Source of the DNA: Anisakis pegreffii
Lineage: Eukaryota; Nematoda; Chromadorea; Rhabditida; Anisakidae
Length of the DNA: 64,000 bases
Direction: 5' to 3'
Assembly (NCBI GenBank): GCA_035041965.1
Contig: JAPYMA010000256.1
Location: 168,167-232,166 of the forward strand
A model generated the notes under the pieces. The model worked only from the letters and a program-made list of their open reading frames with translations, was not told the DNA's origin and did no database searches. Below are positions 11,901 to 22,786 of the stretch, piece by piece; within the stretch, counting starts at the first letter, position 1; each line of letters begins with the position of its first letter. The position numbers and the translations under genes are program-made.

Positions 11901-12488
11901 TCGAGATTAACGAGTTTTCCGAAATCATTTGGTAAATGAACAATACGATTGTTGCTCAGATCCAGTTTTGTGATATGCGTCAATAGGCAAAATTCCGGTG
12001 GAATTGTCAAAATCTGATTATTCGAGAAGTCAATATGAGTGGCACGTGGCAGTTTGGCCTGAAATCAAAAACTGGAACCAATTTCGAAAATTTGCTGGAA
12101 TATCGGTGCAATTACATCATATGTGCTGAAAAGGAACGGCTTGAGTATTCATAAAATATGTTACAAGAAAGTTTTGTGATCATGATATCGAAAAATACCA
12201 AATTCCGGCTCTTTTCAGTGAACGTAAATGAATAAAAGTCTAATCTGGTGCAGAACAACAGGAAAGAATGCCCGAGTACAGGATACTAGGCAAGAACTCT
12301 TCTCAGTTTACGAGAACAAATGTTGACTTACTTTTTACAGAAATTGGACAGTGCTGTAAAAAAAAATCAGCACAAAATAACGAACTAACCAGTGCTCTAG
12401 TCGGTATAACAGTGAGTTGACGCATACTCAAATCAAGTTCATTATCGTCAAGAACGGCTTTCAAGTCCTTCAGTGACAATTCCTCCAT
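8953..12488 (-). CDS. LRRC59: LRRC59-like ER leucine-rich repeat membrane protein
   Basis: Exons: 12488-12390, 12058-11870, 11687-11480, 11116-10976, 10747-10661, 10459-10290, 9996-9802, 9155-9029 and a tentative 11-base last exon 8963-8953. Phases agree throughout, giving about 408 residues (human 307). LRRC59 is a tail-anchored ER protein linked to ribosomes and nuclear import. Seen: LDDNELDLS near residue 15, then four leucine-rich repeats (LTHITKLDLSNNRIVHLP and similar), then LAKVAGECQSEKDCK, a charged Lys/Glu region with KEKAKKKKHKHK, and the membrane segment LMMLLVIVTLVGIALSSFIIF followed by a short lumenal Cys-containing stretch, all in the human order. The C-terminus runs about 100 residues past the human end (VYMAKLREVQSDIEEGGF, then a second hydrophobic patch). 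The start at 12488 lies 14 bases after TTATTGCAG. The exon at 11687 uses a TTTTGAAG acceptor. The terminal exon is the weakest part. Confidence 0.9.
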
Positions 12489-13884
12489 TTTCTTTGTAAC
12501 TTCTGCAATAATGTCGAAACTGCGAGTGGCATCCAAAAGTAAAATTTATAAATCGCGATCAGTTGCACTGTTGATTGCAACCACAATGAAATTGCACACG
12601 ATCGATAGGTGAACAACAACGCAATAATTCAGGTCAAACCCACCAAGCAGTCCGCTTACGTTAGTTTAGAAGTCTCTAATGCAAACGACTCCAACAAACA
12701 ATAATCAAACTGCAAGTTCAAAATACATTTTCCATATCATCATTGCAATTTTATGTGTGGTATGAACAAGATTGCCAAGAGAGGGAGGTAGATATACGAT
12801 AGGTTGCCAAACGGGGTTTAGTTGATTTGTTTTGGATGTCTCTTATTCATGGAATTATTGACAAAGCGAACTTGTTCGTAGGAAGTCGTGTTGCAGATGA
12901 GTTTAGAAAATGCACATTAGAGTGACAGTTGCTGAGGTGTGCAATGCAAATCGAAAACAAGACATTGAATTTATTGGAGTGCACTTGGGTGTTATGGCTA
13001 GCAAGGAGAATCAGATCAGATTGTTTAGTCAGCCAACAAATTAAGAAATCGTTTGAAATCGACTTAGGAGTAATCGTCAGTGAACAATTGAATTTTGTGA
13101 ATATTATAAGAACGGTGATCACGCTTAAGAGTGTTTCTTCTATCAGAATATCGAAAGAGACAGGTACGCAAAGTGTCAGAAAAGTGTATAATGCAAATCA
13201 GCGTCGACGATACTAACTTATCAAGAACCAGTTATTCACTACTCACTGATACTGAAAATGCAACATGACTTTCATATTGCTAAAAATTGATTCTGGAAGA
13301 TTGAAACAGACGACTGTAGGTCAGGATGGCGGATGGATTGCAGCTAAAATTCATAGTCAGCGATACCGGATCGAATATGAATGAGTATTTTCAACTCAAT
13401 TATATTAAAATAAACTAGAAGATCCTGCTCTCTGATTGTGAGGATACAAATTGGGTAGATGCTACCAAAAATTATAATCTGAACAGATGAAAATGCTAGT
13501 GACGATAAAGAATTTTGGACTGCTCATTTGAATACAGCACATTAAGATTTTACGATACCAAATTACAAAAAAAAAACGTCTATGATCGCTACATGAATAG
13601 ACGAGGTGGAAGGTATGACGATGGATGATTTTCAGCACCAATGACTACTGAATAATGTGATAGTTATGCGATTGATGATAACACAGGAACAACACTGAAG
13701 CGCATAATTTTAATGAGCTGAAGGTGCTATTGCAATAAATACCAACATTTTAAGATGCAGAATCTTTCTGCTACTTCTAACTGCTGTTTACAAGAAAATC
13801 ATTGTTGATCGAAGTGATCACTGCATGTTCATAAAGGTTAATTTGATTTCAAATTACGCTGATTATGATGTTACGTCAACTGTA
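12489..13884. other. Intergenic region upstream of LRRC59
   Basis: AT-rich, with no supported exon. The open frame 12929-13216 (+) has no acceptor or donor context. It probably contains the LRRC59 promoter. Nothing else seen. Confidence 0.5.
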
Positions 13885-14195
13885 GATTTATTTATTTAAT
13901 CAGCAAATCAAACTCATTACGAGTTTATGCCTCTCTGTTATTACCAATATCACTAATATCACATTCTTCCTTCCTTGGCATTCTTCCTTCCGCGCAGCTA
14001 ACGATAATAGCGTTTGGAATCATCTGTCTTCATGAAATCCGAACTTGAATTATTGATTTGGCAAGCACAGAGGTTTTGGGCTACTCTCCCATATGCCCAT
14101 TTATTTCTAGGGAGAGGGACTCAGAAAGAGCCCGAAAATACATTCCGATTGATCGATTGAACACTTGTCCAACGATCGTTCAGAGTAGTTGTTTG
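13885..14195 (+). repeat. Interspersed repeat R1, near-complete copy
   Basis: About 300 bp that recurs inverted at 32925-33235 with roughly 85% identity by eye. Shared blocks include TTTATTTAATCA.CAAATC.AACTCATT.CGA, GCCTCTCTGTTAT.ACCAA, TTCCGCGCAGCTA.CGATAATAGCGTT, GGAATCATCTGTCTTCATG, GATTTGGCAAGCA and CCCGAAAATACATT. Shorter copies lie at 18440-18560 and, split, at 61983-62113 and 63285-63345. No terminal inverted repeat or coding capacity was seen. Confidence 0.8.
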
Positions 14196-14921
14196 GAACG
14201 GCCGTCAGTAGTGAATCAGTAATCTTTCGTTATCAGTAATAAACGATTAATGTAACCGAGTAGATCCATAGCAATCGGCATATCAAGCACGCCACAACCA
14301 ACCAATAACGAGGGCCTGTTGCCATAGATAATTTGCATAGTTACGTCGCAACTGTAGATTACGTCAAAACCACTTCAAAATAACACTGAATATGCTAATT
14401 TACAATTGAAGCTAGAATAGATCTCGTTCGAACAGTGTCCAATTGAATCACATTCCGTTTGAATACGGTTCGTTTATGGTTTATAGAATTGTACGAATAT
14501 TTGTGACTGGTTCAATTGTGGCGAATGCTTTCAGAAATCGATTTTTTTGCCAACCGAATGATGATTGCTGTTTTTTTTTGAATTTTTGCGCCTTAATAAG
14601 ATGCACTTGAAGATTGCACTGAAAGCGCAATTATTGTAGATTTCAGCCATTATGATAAAAATTACACAGATCTTGGGATAATACCAAAGGCTATCGTTCC
14701 GTGGTTGTCTCGGGAGGACTCATAACTAGAGGAGAGGCTCTGGATTAGGTTTAGTCTCCGGCATCGACCTAGACACATGCAAAACGTCCGATGAACGTAT
14801 AATCTTTGAAACCGTCCCCCCACCACTATAGAGTCACTGAAAAGTTTGTCTAATAGTCTCAAGTATAGCTGAATCAACCAGTCAATCGATCTCATTTAAT
14901 TGCAGTTGATCGCATTCAACA
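14196..14921. other. Intergenic region
   Basis: No supported exon. It ends with TTTAATTGCAG at 14895-14905, an acceptor placed 16 bases before the ATG of the next gene, consistent with trans-splicing. Confidence 0.45.
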
Positions 14922-15398
14922 ATGGACAAATTATTGCAACGAAAACTCAAACAAGATCAATACAAATCGTTGATTGAAAGAATTGCAGCTGCGTTCTGGA
15001 ATTTTGTTTCACAACGACCAAAAGGACTGATCATCACTTTTCTCACTATCGGAATTGCAGTTGTCATTTTTCGAAAAATAATCAATCCACATCTCTTCAA
15101 TAGCTACAGTGAGTTGACATTTTAATTCTGAATTCATTTCATCCAGTCATCTTATTGCTTTTTCATAACGTCGTCTTATTGATAACGACGAGCATCAGTT
15201 GATAATACCGTTTCATCCAAACCAGTATACAAATCTTTGGTCACTTTCTGAACTGAATCAACGTAATGAGAAGAACCGGAACGAAAAACAACGCTGGATC
15301 TTTGATAATGTTATGCAATTTAAAAAAATAAAAAATAAAATAACAGTATGTCCCTGTTGTATTTGTCAACAACGCGCAGCTAACATATCACATTGATG
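14922..15398 (+). CDS. Small membrane-anchored protein, unassigned
   Basis: Exon 14922-15108 starts 16 bases after a strong TTGCAG acceptor and encodes a basic, amphipathic N-terminus (MDKLLQRKLKQDQYKSLIER). A hydrophobic helix (GLIITFLTIGIAVVIF) and KIINPHLFNSY follow, ending at a GTGAGT donor in phase 1. Joined to the GCGCAG acceptor at 15379, the frame closes after TNISH with a stop at about 15397, giving 67 residues. Alternatively the exon joins something further downstream. Family not recognised. Its size and single helix would fit a small mitochondrial or ER protein, but that is a guess. Confidence 0.45.
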
Positions 15399-15654
15399 AG
15401 TTTACCAGAGGAACTATTGGGTTATCGTTCTACTCTGCAGCAGCTGAAAGCGGCACTCGAAAAGAATTATGAAGATTATCATTGGAACGACTCGGAGTTT
15501 TGTAAAGCGTATTTGGCTGTAAGTTCACTTGTTCGTTTTGAATTTCATTCAATTTCAATACTCAATTTACACTAAACCCCGTTAGGGTTTCTCATGGATT
15601 ACTATAACGAAGAGCAGTTACCTGACAATGTTGTACTATGACTCTTTTGTCAAG
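15396..15654 (+). CDS. Unassigned coding exons (MSLPEELLGYRSTLQQL...)
   Basis: ATG at 15396 opens a 41-codon exon (MSLPEELLGYRSTLQQLKAA, then EKNYEDYHWNDSEFCKAYLA) ending at a canonical GTAAGT donor at 15519. A phase-0 exon at 15586-15654 after CCGTTAG gives GFSWITITKSSYLTMLYYDS and FVK, ending at a GTAATC donor. Amino-acid composition is protein-like. The same acceptor (15379) could serve the previous gene's last exon, so the two may be alternative products or one gene with a model error. The family is not recognised. Confidence 0.4.
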
Positions 15655-15800
15655 GTAATCCTCGGACAAATTCCGCCACATGGCTTCCTCCACCCCCGAT
15701 CAGTTCGCTCCTTGACCTTCTTGTCGGATCTCCCACCCTGGCTACTTTGCTTCCTGACGGAGTCCCCCCGACCAAAAACTTGTTCCTCGGCGAATATTAT
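15655..15800 (+). repeat. GC-rich, C-run insertion
   Basis: A sharply GC-rich patch (CCACCCCCGATCAG, GGAGTCCCCCCGACC) in AT-rich surroundings. It is similar in style to the G-rich hAT-like elements at 7.0, 59.3, 60.3 and 63.7 kb but without matching termini that I can see. Possibly an inverted, truncated relative. Confidence 0.35.
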
Positions 15801-16002
15801 TTCCAGTTATACTGATCAATTCCAATTCATGCGATAATCATACATAATAAGAATGATGCAAACGCAGAAATGCGTACGCACAATTTGCAGTACGTACCCA
15901 CTTTAATATTCTAAGCAATCGGTAGTCAATGATCGCTCAACCGAAACTTCCTATTGGCAGTAGTTCAGTTGCATCGAGGATGCGACAAAGGTTGATTGAA
16001 TA

Positions 16003-16135
16003 ATGTTTGTTTCGTTTTTGGTGTACGCATCATATCGCGAATTGCGAACGACAGCCAAAAGGGACGTTCGAGGAATCATTGATCCGAATGATGAGCAATG
16101 GAAGGAGTTCGATGAAATTCGATGTTTCGCACAGT
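16003..16135 (+). CDS. Orphan short open frame, possible last exon
   Basis: ATG at 16003 opens 44 codons ending in WKEFDEIRCFAQ and a stop, with coding-like composition (YASYRELRTTAKRDVRG, DPNDEQWKEFDE). An acceptor (ACGACAG) inside it could make the second half the last exon of the gene at 15.4 kb, but the phase does not fit the exon ending at 15654. Function unknown. Confidence 0.3.
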
Positions 16136-17106
16136 AATTGGATAATGGTCATTATCAGTTTTCACGGCTTTGTGTGACGGATTCAATGACGTTTTTTTTT
16201 GCATTCGTGGAAATTAATCAAGGAAAGTTATGAATTCAAACCGTGACATGCATAGATGTGTAATATCATCAGTGATGAAAGACTCGCAAAACTGTAGTGA
16301 TCATGGTCGTACTGACCTTAACAGCTCGTTATGTTTCAACTGGCCTGATTTGCGGTTCACGGCTCGTGGCTCAATCCGGCACAGCTCAGTTCAGTTGGCG
16401 AGCCAAGTGTTAATAGCTCGTGTTCATCTTAACAACTCATGCAAGATAAAGTTGACTCGGCTCGTAAGCCACATCACCGGTTCCAATTATTAGATCAAAT
16501 AGACCAGTGGTTCTCACGCTCGGGTGCTCCATTACCCATTTTTATGGTCTGGCACGCTGCTGTCAACTTCCCCCCCCCCCCCCTTCTTGGACAAAAACTT
16601 ACAATTGCTACGTATAACGTCGGGAACAAAGGGAAAACCGGCTCGGAAATTTCTCGGTGGCGTGAAAGAAATTAATTTTCTGGAATGAAACAAGTATTTT
16701 TAGAAATTTATTTAATCAACACAGAAACAATATGAAACCCGGCATCAAAAACAAAAAGCAACGAAAAAGCATTCTTCAGCGATTAAAAAATGAAATTTAA
16801 CAACAAGTTGAGTTATTTATAAAGAAGGAAGATGCAATAAACATTTGAGGAGTTATCTTCGAGATGAACGGAAAGGTAATCATTTCATCAGAGTGTTGCT
16901 TAATGAATAAGTAAAAGAAGGATGAAAATAAATTCGAACTATCGAGCGTTTTGAGATGTGACACGTTCATTACGTCTGTGACACATGTGACACGTTCATT
17001 TCAGTCATTAACGTCATAAGAAATGTTGTCGTTCATCACGGAAGATTTTAATTACATTCTCGAATTGAATAGAACACTTTAAAATAGTATAGCACAGTTT
17101 AAAGGT
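16136..17106. other. Gene-poor stretch with a hAT-like terminus
   Basis: Contains GCTCGTGGCTC-type short repeats at 16340-16470 and a hAT-like start at 16504 (CAGTGGTTCTCACGCTCGGG). A 14-base C-run follows at about 16570-16584. No exon supported. Confidence 0.5.
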
Positions 17107-17294
17107 GTAATATAATATAATATAATATAATATAATATAATATAATATAATATAATATAATATAATATAATATATAATATAATATAATATATATTAATAT
17201 AATATAATATAATATAATATATATAATATAATATAATATAATAATATAATATAATATAATATTACATAATATAGATGATATAATATAATATAAT
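17107..17294 (+). repeat. Pentanucleotide microsatellite (TATAA)n
   Basis: About 190 bases of TAATA/TATAA repeats with a few phase slips (TATATAATA, TATATTAATA). Any open frame through it is an artefact. Confidence 0.95.
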
Positions 17295-20265
17295 GAGAGT
17301 CGTTTTTGAGAAGGATAGCAATTTTCAAGCGTGAATGAGATATCATATTCATAAAAAACATTGTAATTTTTACGAATAACGTCAGGAACAAAAGGATTTA
17401 TTTCTTATCTCCTGCACTCATTCATCTGCTGACTCGATTGTGTGCTACGAGAATGTGTCTGTGAATTAGAAAGACAATAACTCAGTTTTTGTTGTTGTTA
17501 CTTACGATTAGAATGCGATATTTTTGACGCGTTCACTTATTTTACTGCATTTTGGTTTAAATATTATAATTTCATGCAAAACTTCAGCAGTATTTTATCA
17601 AATCGACCAATATCACAATGCTGTCATTGTCACTCAATTTTGCAATTTCTCACAATATTTATATCATGCATCATACATACACACGCATATATAAGCGTCT
17701 TCGAAAAGAATGTTTACGCATTACACTTTATTACGAGAAACTATATTTGCGTTTGCGAAGAACTCACCAGTTTGGCGATTATATCTGGGAATTGGAATTT
17801 CTTTAGGAGATTTCATCAAAATTAAGTTTATTGAATTCGAAATTAAATGTCGAAATTTTTTTTCAGATTGTTGATTGAAATTTTCCAAAGGAGAGCATAA
17901 TAAACATTTTGAATAATCCTAAAATTCTTTCCCCATTTCAGCGATCTGTTGGTTTTGCGTGACTGAAAATATTCTCAATAAAATTAATCGGTGGATGAAT
18001 GCATTTTACTACATTTAACAATTCAGTATTGTTCGGTGTTAAAAAATATCGCAATCAATTCAGCGATGATCGTCGTTCTCTGTCAAAAAATGGAATGCAA
18101 AATCGAAATTGATATTCGGCAGATAAGTTGTAGTCGAGAAAATGTGTTTATGTTATTCGACTCTGATGGAACTGGTTCTCGACTAGACGCACTTGCGTAT
18201 TGGACAGACAAAAAAGTTGGTAGTGGAATTGTGAACTGTTACGTGAATTAAAAGAGTGTTTCTTAATTGCGATTTGAACCATAAAGTTTGAAGTTGATTC
18301 TGGTATCTCAATTTTTTTTCTTCGTGAATTATATACCTTAAGATACGAATTCAAAAAACACACACTTAAATGTTCATTATTTGTCTGTATTATTTACATA
18401 TAAAGTAACTAAACTGTTACATTTTACATGTGCATCATTTGTTTATTCGTTTATTTAAGCAGCAATAACAACTCATCACGAGTTTATGCCTGTGTTATCA
18501 TCGCATCACGTCGTTCGTTCCTTGACATGCACAAGAAATCACGTTCTAATGCATCATCAAACGTATTTCTGATACGATTTTGCACGCATTTTTAATGTTG
18601 CTATTATTCGTTCGTTTGCTGCTTTGCTTGGTTTACTAGATTTAAGAACAACAGCAATGAATTTCCCACTTGTCGATTGTATATTGTCACTTAAAAGATT
18701 ATGCAATTTCGTGTGATGCATCCAAATAGTTGATGATCATTCATTACATTTACTGTAATACTACTCATATTACATTCACAATATTATCTGCCTTTAAGCG
18801 AATTTGCTCTTGCACCGAAGTTGACGTTCATCGCTATCGATATGAGCGATTCGTTGGAAAAGTGGTGCACATCACAGAGTTTCAAGCAGCTGATTGGTTT
18901 TGTGTTAGCAATGTGAAATTATTGAAGTAATTCAGTAAGGTAGTCGAAAAACAACTAGCCTGAGTTAGAAAGTGTTATTCGGGTTGGTATGTTGTCGAAA
19001 GAAATCTACGAACTCAACAATTACATCAATTGTTCGTTCTGCAAATGCTCCTTTTAAGTTTAGATGAAATCATTTCTGCTCACCATTTTTCTTGTAATTA
19101 ATGAATAGATGAGCGTGCGTTGCGATGTGCCTTTCCGAATAACGAGTAAGGCGTGAATTTATGCGGTTTACTGCGCATTATTTCGGTCAGTCATTCACTT
19201 GTTCCATATATTACTATTTATTTCATTTTACTTTATTATTGTCATACTTTTATCACAATGATCAAAAATTGTGCACCAATTTTTTTAGAAGCTATTCTTC
19301 TCAAAAAATCTCTATTCACATTCAGTGAATAAGTTGATGTGAAAACTGAAATTGCAGGCGTAGTGATCAATGAGATGATCAATCATCCTGTGTTGTTTGA
19401 AAAAAAAGAAACAGACCTTTTTTTGAAGGGCTCATGAACGGATGTAAAATTGAAGCGTGACAGATGATTTATGAAACACGTTCGTATAACTGGTTCACCT
19501 TCAGTTGGTCGATACGAATGAACTGATTTGATGTTGATGAGTGATTAGAATTTCTTGATTATTACACGGTGTAACAGAAATTCATGCTTTTTAGCTTGTT
19601 TTATGGGTTGTCTTTACCTGAATAAGAAAATGGATGTTTGTTAATAGCCATAGTGAATGTGTTCATCAAGAGTTATCAGCCATTTTCCCTAAAAGTTTTA
19701 AGCAGCCCAACAAGGTACATTGGCAGAAAGTAAACTGTACTGCATTATTAGTTGGTGTATAGTTGAGCATTTTCAAAGATCTGAGTGAATATTGTGACGA
19801 TTGTAAACAGCGGATAGCGATTTTTTTTCGTATGTACACAGAAAAATGTTTCGAAGACGGAATGAGTAGATTCCTCAATCGATCGTTTACTTTTTAATCA
19901 AGATTGCATTTCCTCACTCAGTGATGCTTCGTTTCATTGGCAATATGCTTCCTTGCAAGCAGTTCACTCGACTAATTTCATTGCTTAATCGCTAATAATC
20001 AATTATGATTTATATTTCACTCACTTTCGCATATTTATTGACTCATAAATACAGTAATTTGTAAACATCGTATAGATCAAGTCATATTTGTTAATTTCCC
20101 TATGCGTTTTATCTTGCACATTGTTCAGTCGTGGAATTCACGTTGGACTTGGAGATTGCTTGCTGAGTCGAAGCCCTGAACTGAAAAACGAGGAAGTGAA
20201 AAAATCGCATATTTGGAGGTCATTAAGACAGTGACAAGGTCAACGGCTTCATAATTGATGATGTA
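17295..20265. other. Gene-poor AT-rich region
   Basis: No supported gene. A partial copy of repeat R1 lies at 18440-18560 (TTTATTTAAGCAGCAATAA, CATCACGAGTTTATGCCTGT). Open frames at 17574-17825 and 17991-18251 have neither homology nor convincing splice context. Confidence 0.5.
18440..18560 (+). repeat. Interspersed repeat R1, partial copy
   Basis: TTTATTTAAGCAGCAATAAC, CTCATCACGAGTTTATGCCT and GTGTTATCA match the first third of the 13885 copy in order, then similarity fades. Confidence 0.55.
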
Positions 20266-20934
20266 ATGTATTCAGCGAACGTTGGGGTGGAGGGGAAAAG
20301 CAAGAGATCAGCGGAATCGCTTGGAAAAAACAACAAAATGAAGAAACCTCAAATTCTAATAGAAAGTGACCTTGGTTATGATAATCAGCAGTATTTTGAG
20401 AGGGTGAATAAATTTATTACTAATGCTTACATCAATATGCAATTAATTCCCGACGTCTGCGATTATCAACGAGATGAAACGTGAACTGTCTGTGTTCATG
20501 CATGTACGACTAAGTGCATAAAACACTGTTCCTCGCCCTCTCCAAACGTAATCTTCAACGCAAGCAAACATATTCAATTTGCTCAATACGTTTATTTGCT
20601 CACCTTCAGTGAAGCACCAGTAGTGCGAGTAGCATGAGCACATGTGTTCACGTTTATCTATGTTATCGATCAGTTTCTATCATGTCATCCCACCTTTCAT
20701 TTCAGTCTTGAATGCATGCATACATCTCAGTTTCATCCTTCACCCGTCAACAATTTTTTATTGAGTAAGATTCTTTCAAGTTCCTTATTTTTCGAAAGTA
20801 TTATTGCCAAGGAACCATGGAATGCAAACTGGATAGAGAAGAAAGACGTGGCTCGCAATCGGGAGCAATATCGTGAAATGATAAAAGAAATTGTGAACGG
20901 AACGGGTTGGTGTGATGCGCATCGAAATATCTGA
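20266..20934 (+). CDS. Small two-exon gene, unassigned
   Basis: Exon 1 (20266-20480) and exon 2 (20799-20934) join in phase (AC|T) through a GTGAAC donor and a CGAAAG acceptor, giving 116 residues. The product is hydrophilic and soluble-looking: a basic N-terminus (KSKRSAESLGKNNKMKKP), then DLGYDNQQYFERVNKFI, and, across the junction, KEPWNANWIEKKDVARNREQ and YREMIKEIVNGTGWC. No signal peptide or membrane segment. The second exon is especially protein-like. I do not recognise the family, and upstream exons cannot be excluded. Confidence 0.45.
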
Positions 20935-22786
20935 AATATTTTGCTTTTTTCTTTTCATTCTTGTGAAAATATCCTTTTTTCCAAACTAAATAGGTAATCA
21001 ACTGCCATGCAGTGTAGGTTGATTGTTGATAAAGAAATCCAACGTACGAAAAAAATATCAAAAAGAGTAATTCTGTAGTTAAGATTGATAAAATCAGAAT
21101 TGCATTTTCTTCGTATACATTCGTAACTAAAGACGTACTGCAATGTTGCCTCGTCAGAAGGTTCTATCGCGTGGTGATGCGTAAATAATCGTGATATGAC
21201 TCCCTCCTTCATTGTTTTTTATTTCGATTTTCCATCGTTTTACGACCTTAAGATATTTTGTTTTCATCAACCAATTGTGCAAATTTTAAGCTAAAATATT
21301 CTATAGTATGAGATCGACTACCTAACGTCACTTTAGTATCTCTAAGCTCCAGCAGGAAAACATCAATAACGCAAAGTTTTTTAGACTCATCATCAGTGAA
21401 TCGTGAGCTATTAATTTCGAATGTTAGATTAGTTTTAAATTCTGACGTTATTCATGTTAAAAATGATAAGTCAAATTACATCAACGGTTCAGAATGATTA
21501 ATCTAAAATTCAGAAAACAAACAAGCGAATTATTTTGATGAATTGATGAATTTCCATCCTTTGAACAGCCAATTTACGTACACTCGTCCACTCAAATGAC
21601 TGTTACCCCGTTTCCTTTTGTTTTCATTTTCATACGCTGTCCCAATTTTGATAGGATGCTATTTCTACATGGAAGGAATTATTTAAAAGGTAGCATTATT
21701 GAAATAATGAAAACAAATTTCATCAATTCATCTTGTTTTATTTACGCTTTCCTCCAACGAACACATTACCTGAACGCAAGTCCCAACTAGACACATTCGT
21801 TGTATCCGCCACAAATTTTTTATGAAAACAGTCCGTTAATGAAACGGAAACATTGTGATAAAAACAAAATTAATAATAAATTATCTATTGTGTTGACAGT
21901 TTTCGTTCTTGTTTACTGCGCTTTTTAAAATCAAATCTATCAATATCATCACGATTTTTGCTGTCGTTTTCAATAATATTTATGTAATTTTTGCACTATA
22001 CACCGATCGACGTACACCGTTGTGTGCTTTTTAGATGCATACGAATTGTTTTGATGAATGATCAGCCGTTACCATCGACGTTTATAATCACCGCATAATC
22101 AACGTTGTCTTATTTCTTTCGTTAAGTGCAGTGTCCGGCATGCTCTCATGCTCTCCGTTCCCCTTAGGCCGTGTGACAAAGCATCGTTCCATCCACCTCC
22201 CCTCCAACAATGCAAAGGCTCGCATTGTCCCTCTCTCAGGTAGTCTGTTCACGAAAATGAGAACAGTTTCTTGTGATCAAGCGATTGCTTCGGAAATACT
22301 AGTAAACAATTATGGCGAAGAATTGTTTAAGAAAATCAGTCACCTGCTCAACCCCTTCACATCTTCGAATTTTCCTTCATGCTGGAATTTTCTTCCTATG
22401 CGAATCATAGAATGCAATAATGAGAGTCCTAAATACTTATGAGTCCTAAATAATTCTTGTGTTTTGACATTACCACTTTGAAAAACAAGATGAAACTTCT
22501 TTATTTGATACGCTTGAGTAATTTCCTTTGCGACCTGCAACGATAAGGAAAACCAGGAATTGAATGAGGTAACGAAAATTGCCCGAAAAAGAATCAAGTT
22601 GCGATATTTTCCACTCAGACGTGTGTTGATTTCCGAACACTTTTGCTTTGTGCCAACGATATTGTTATCACGCACCGATTACAAGCTCAATCAATAATCA
22701 TTGTTCTGTAGTTGTTCAAGGACGTTCCTGGAAAAAAATACTCATTGTTTTGTTTCAGTGGTTATTCGACGATTGAAATTTGCAGT
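20935..22786. other. Gene-poor region upstream of the BTB gene
   Basis: No supported exon. The plus-strand frame 22131-22442 begins in a pyrimidine-rich patch (CTCTCATGCTCTCCGTTCCC) and lacks homology. A TTTGTTTCAG acceptor at 22749-22758 precedes the BTB start. Confidence 0.45.

Noticed and set aside
17194..17391. Open frame over the TATAA tract
   Set aside because: Microsatellite artefact with no coding composition.
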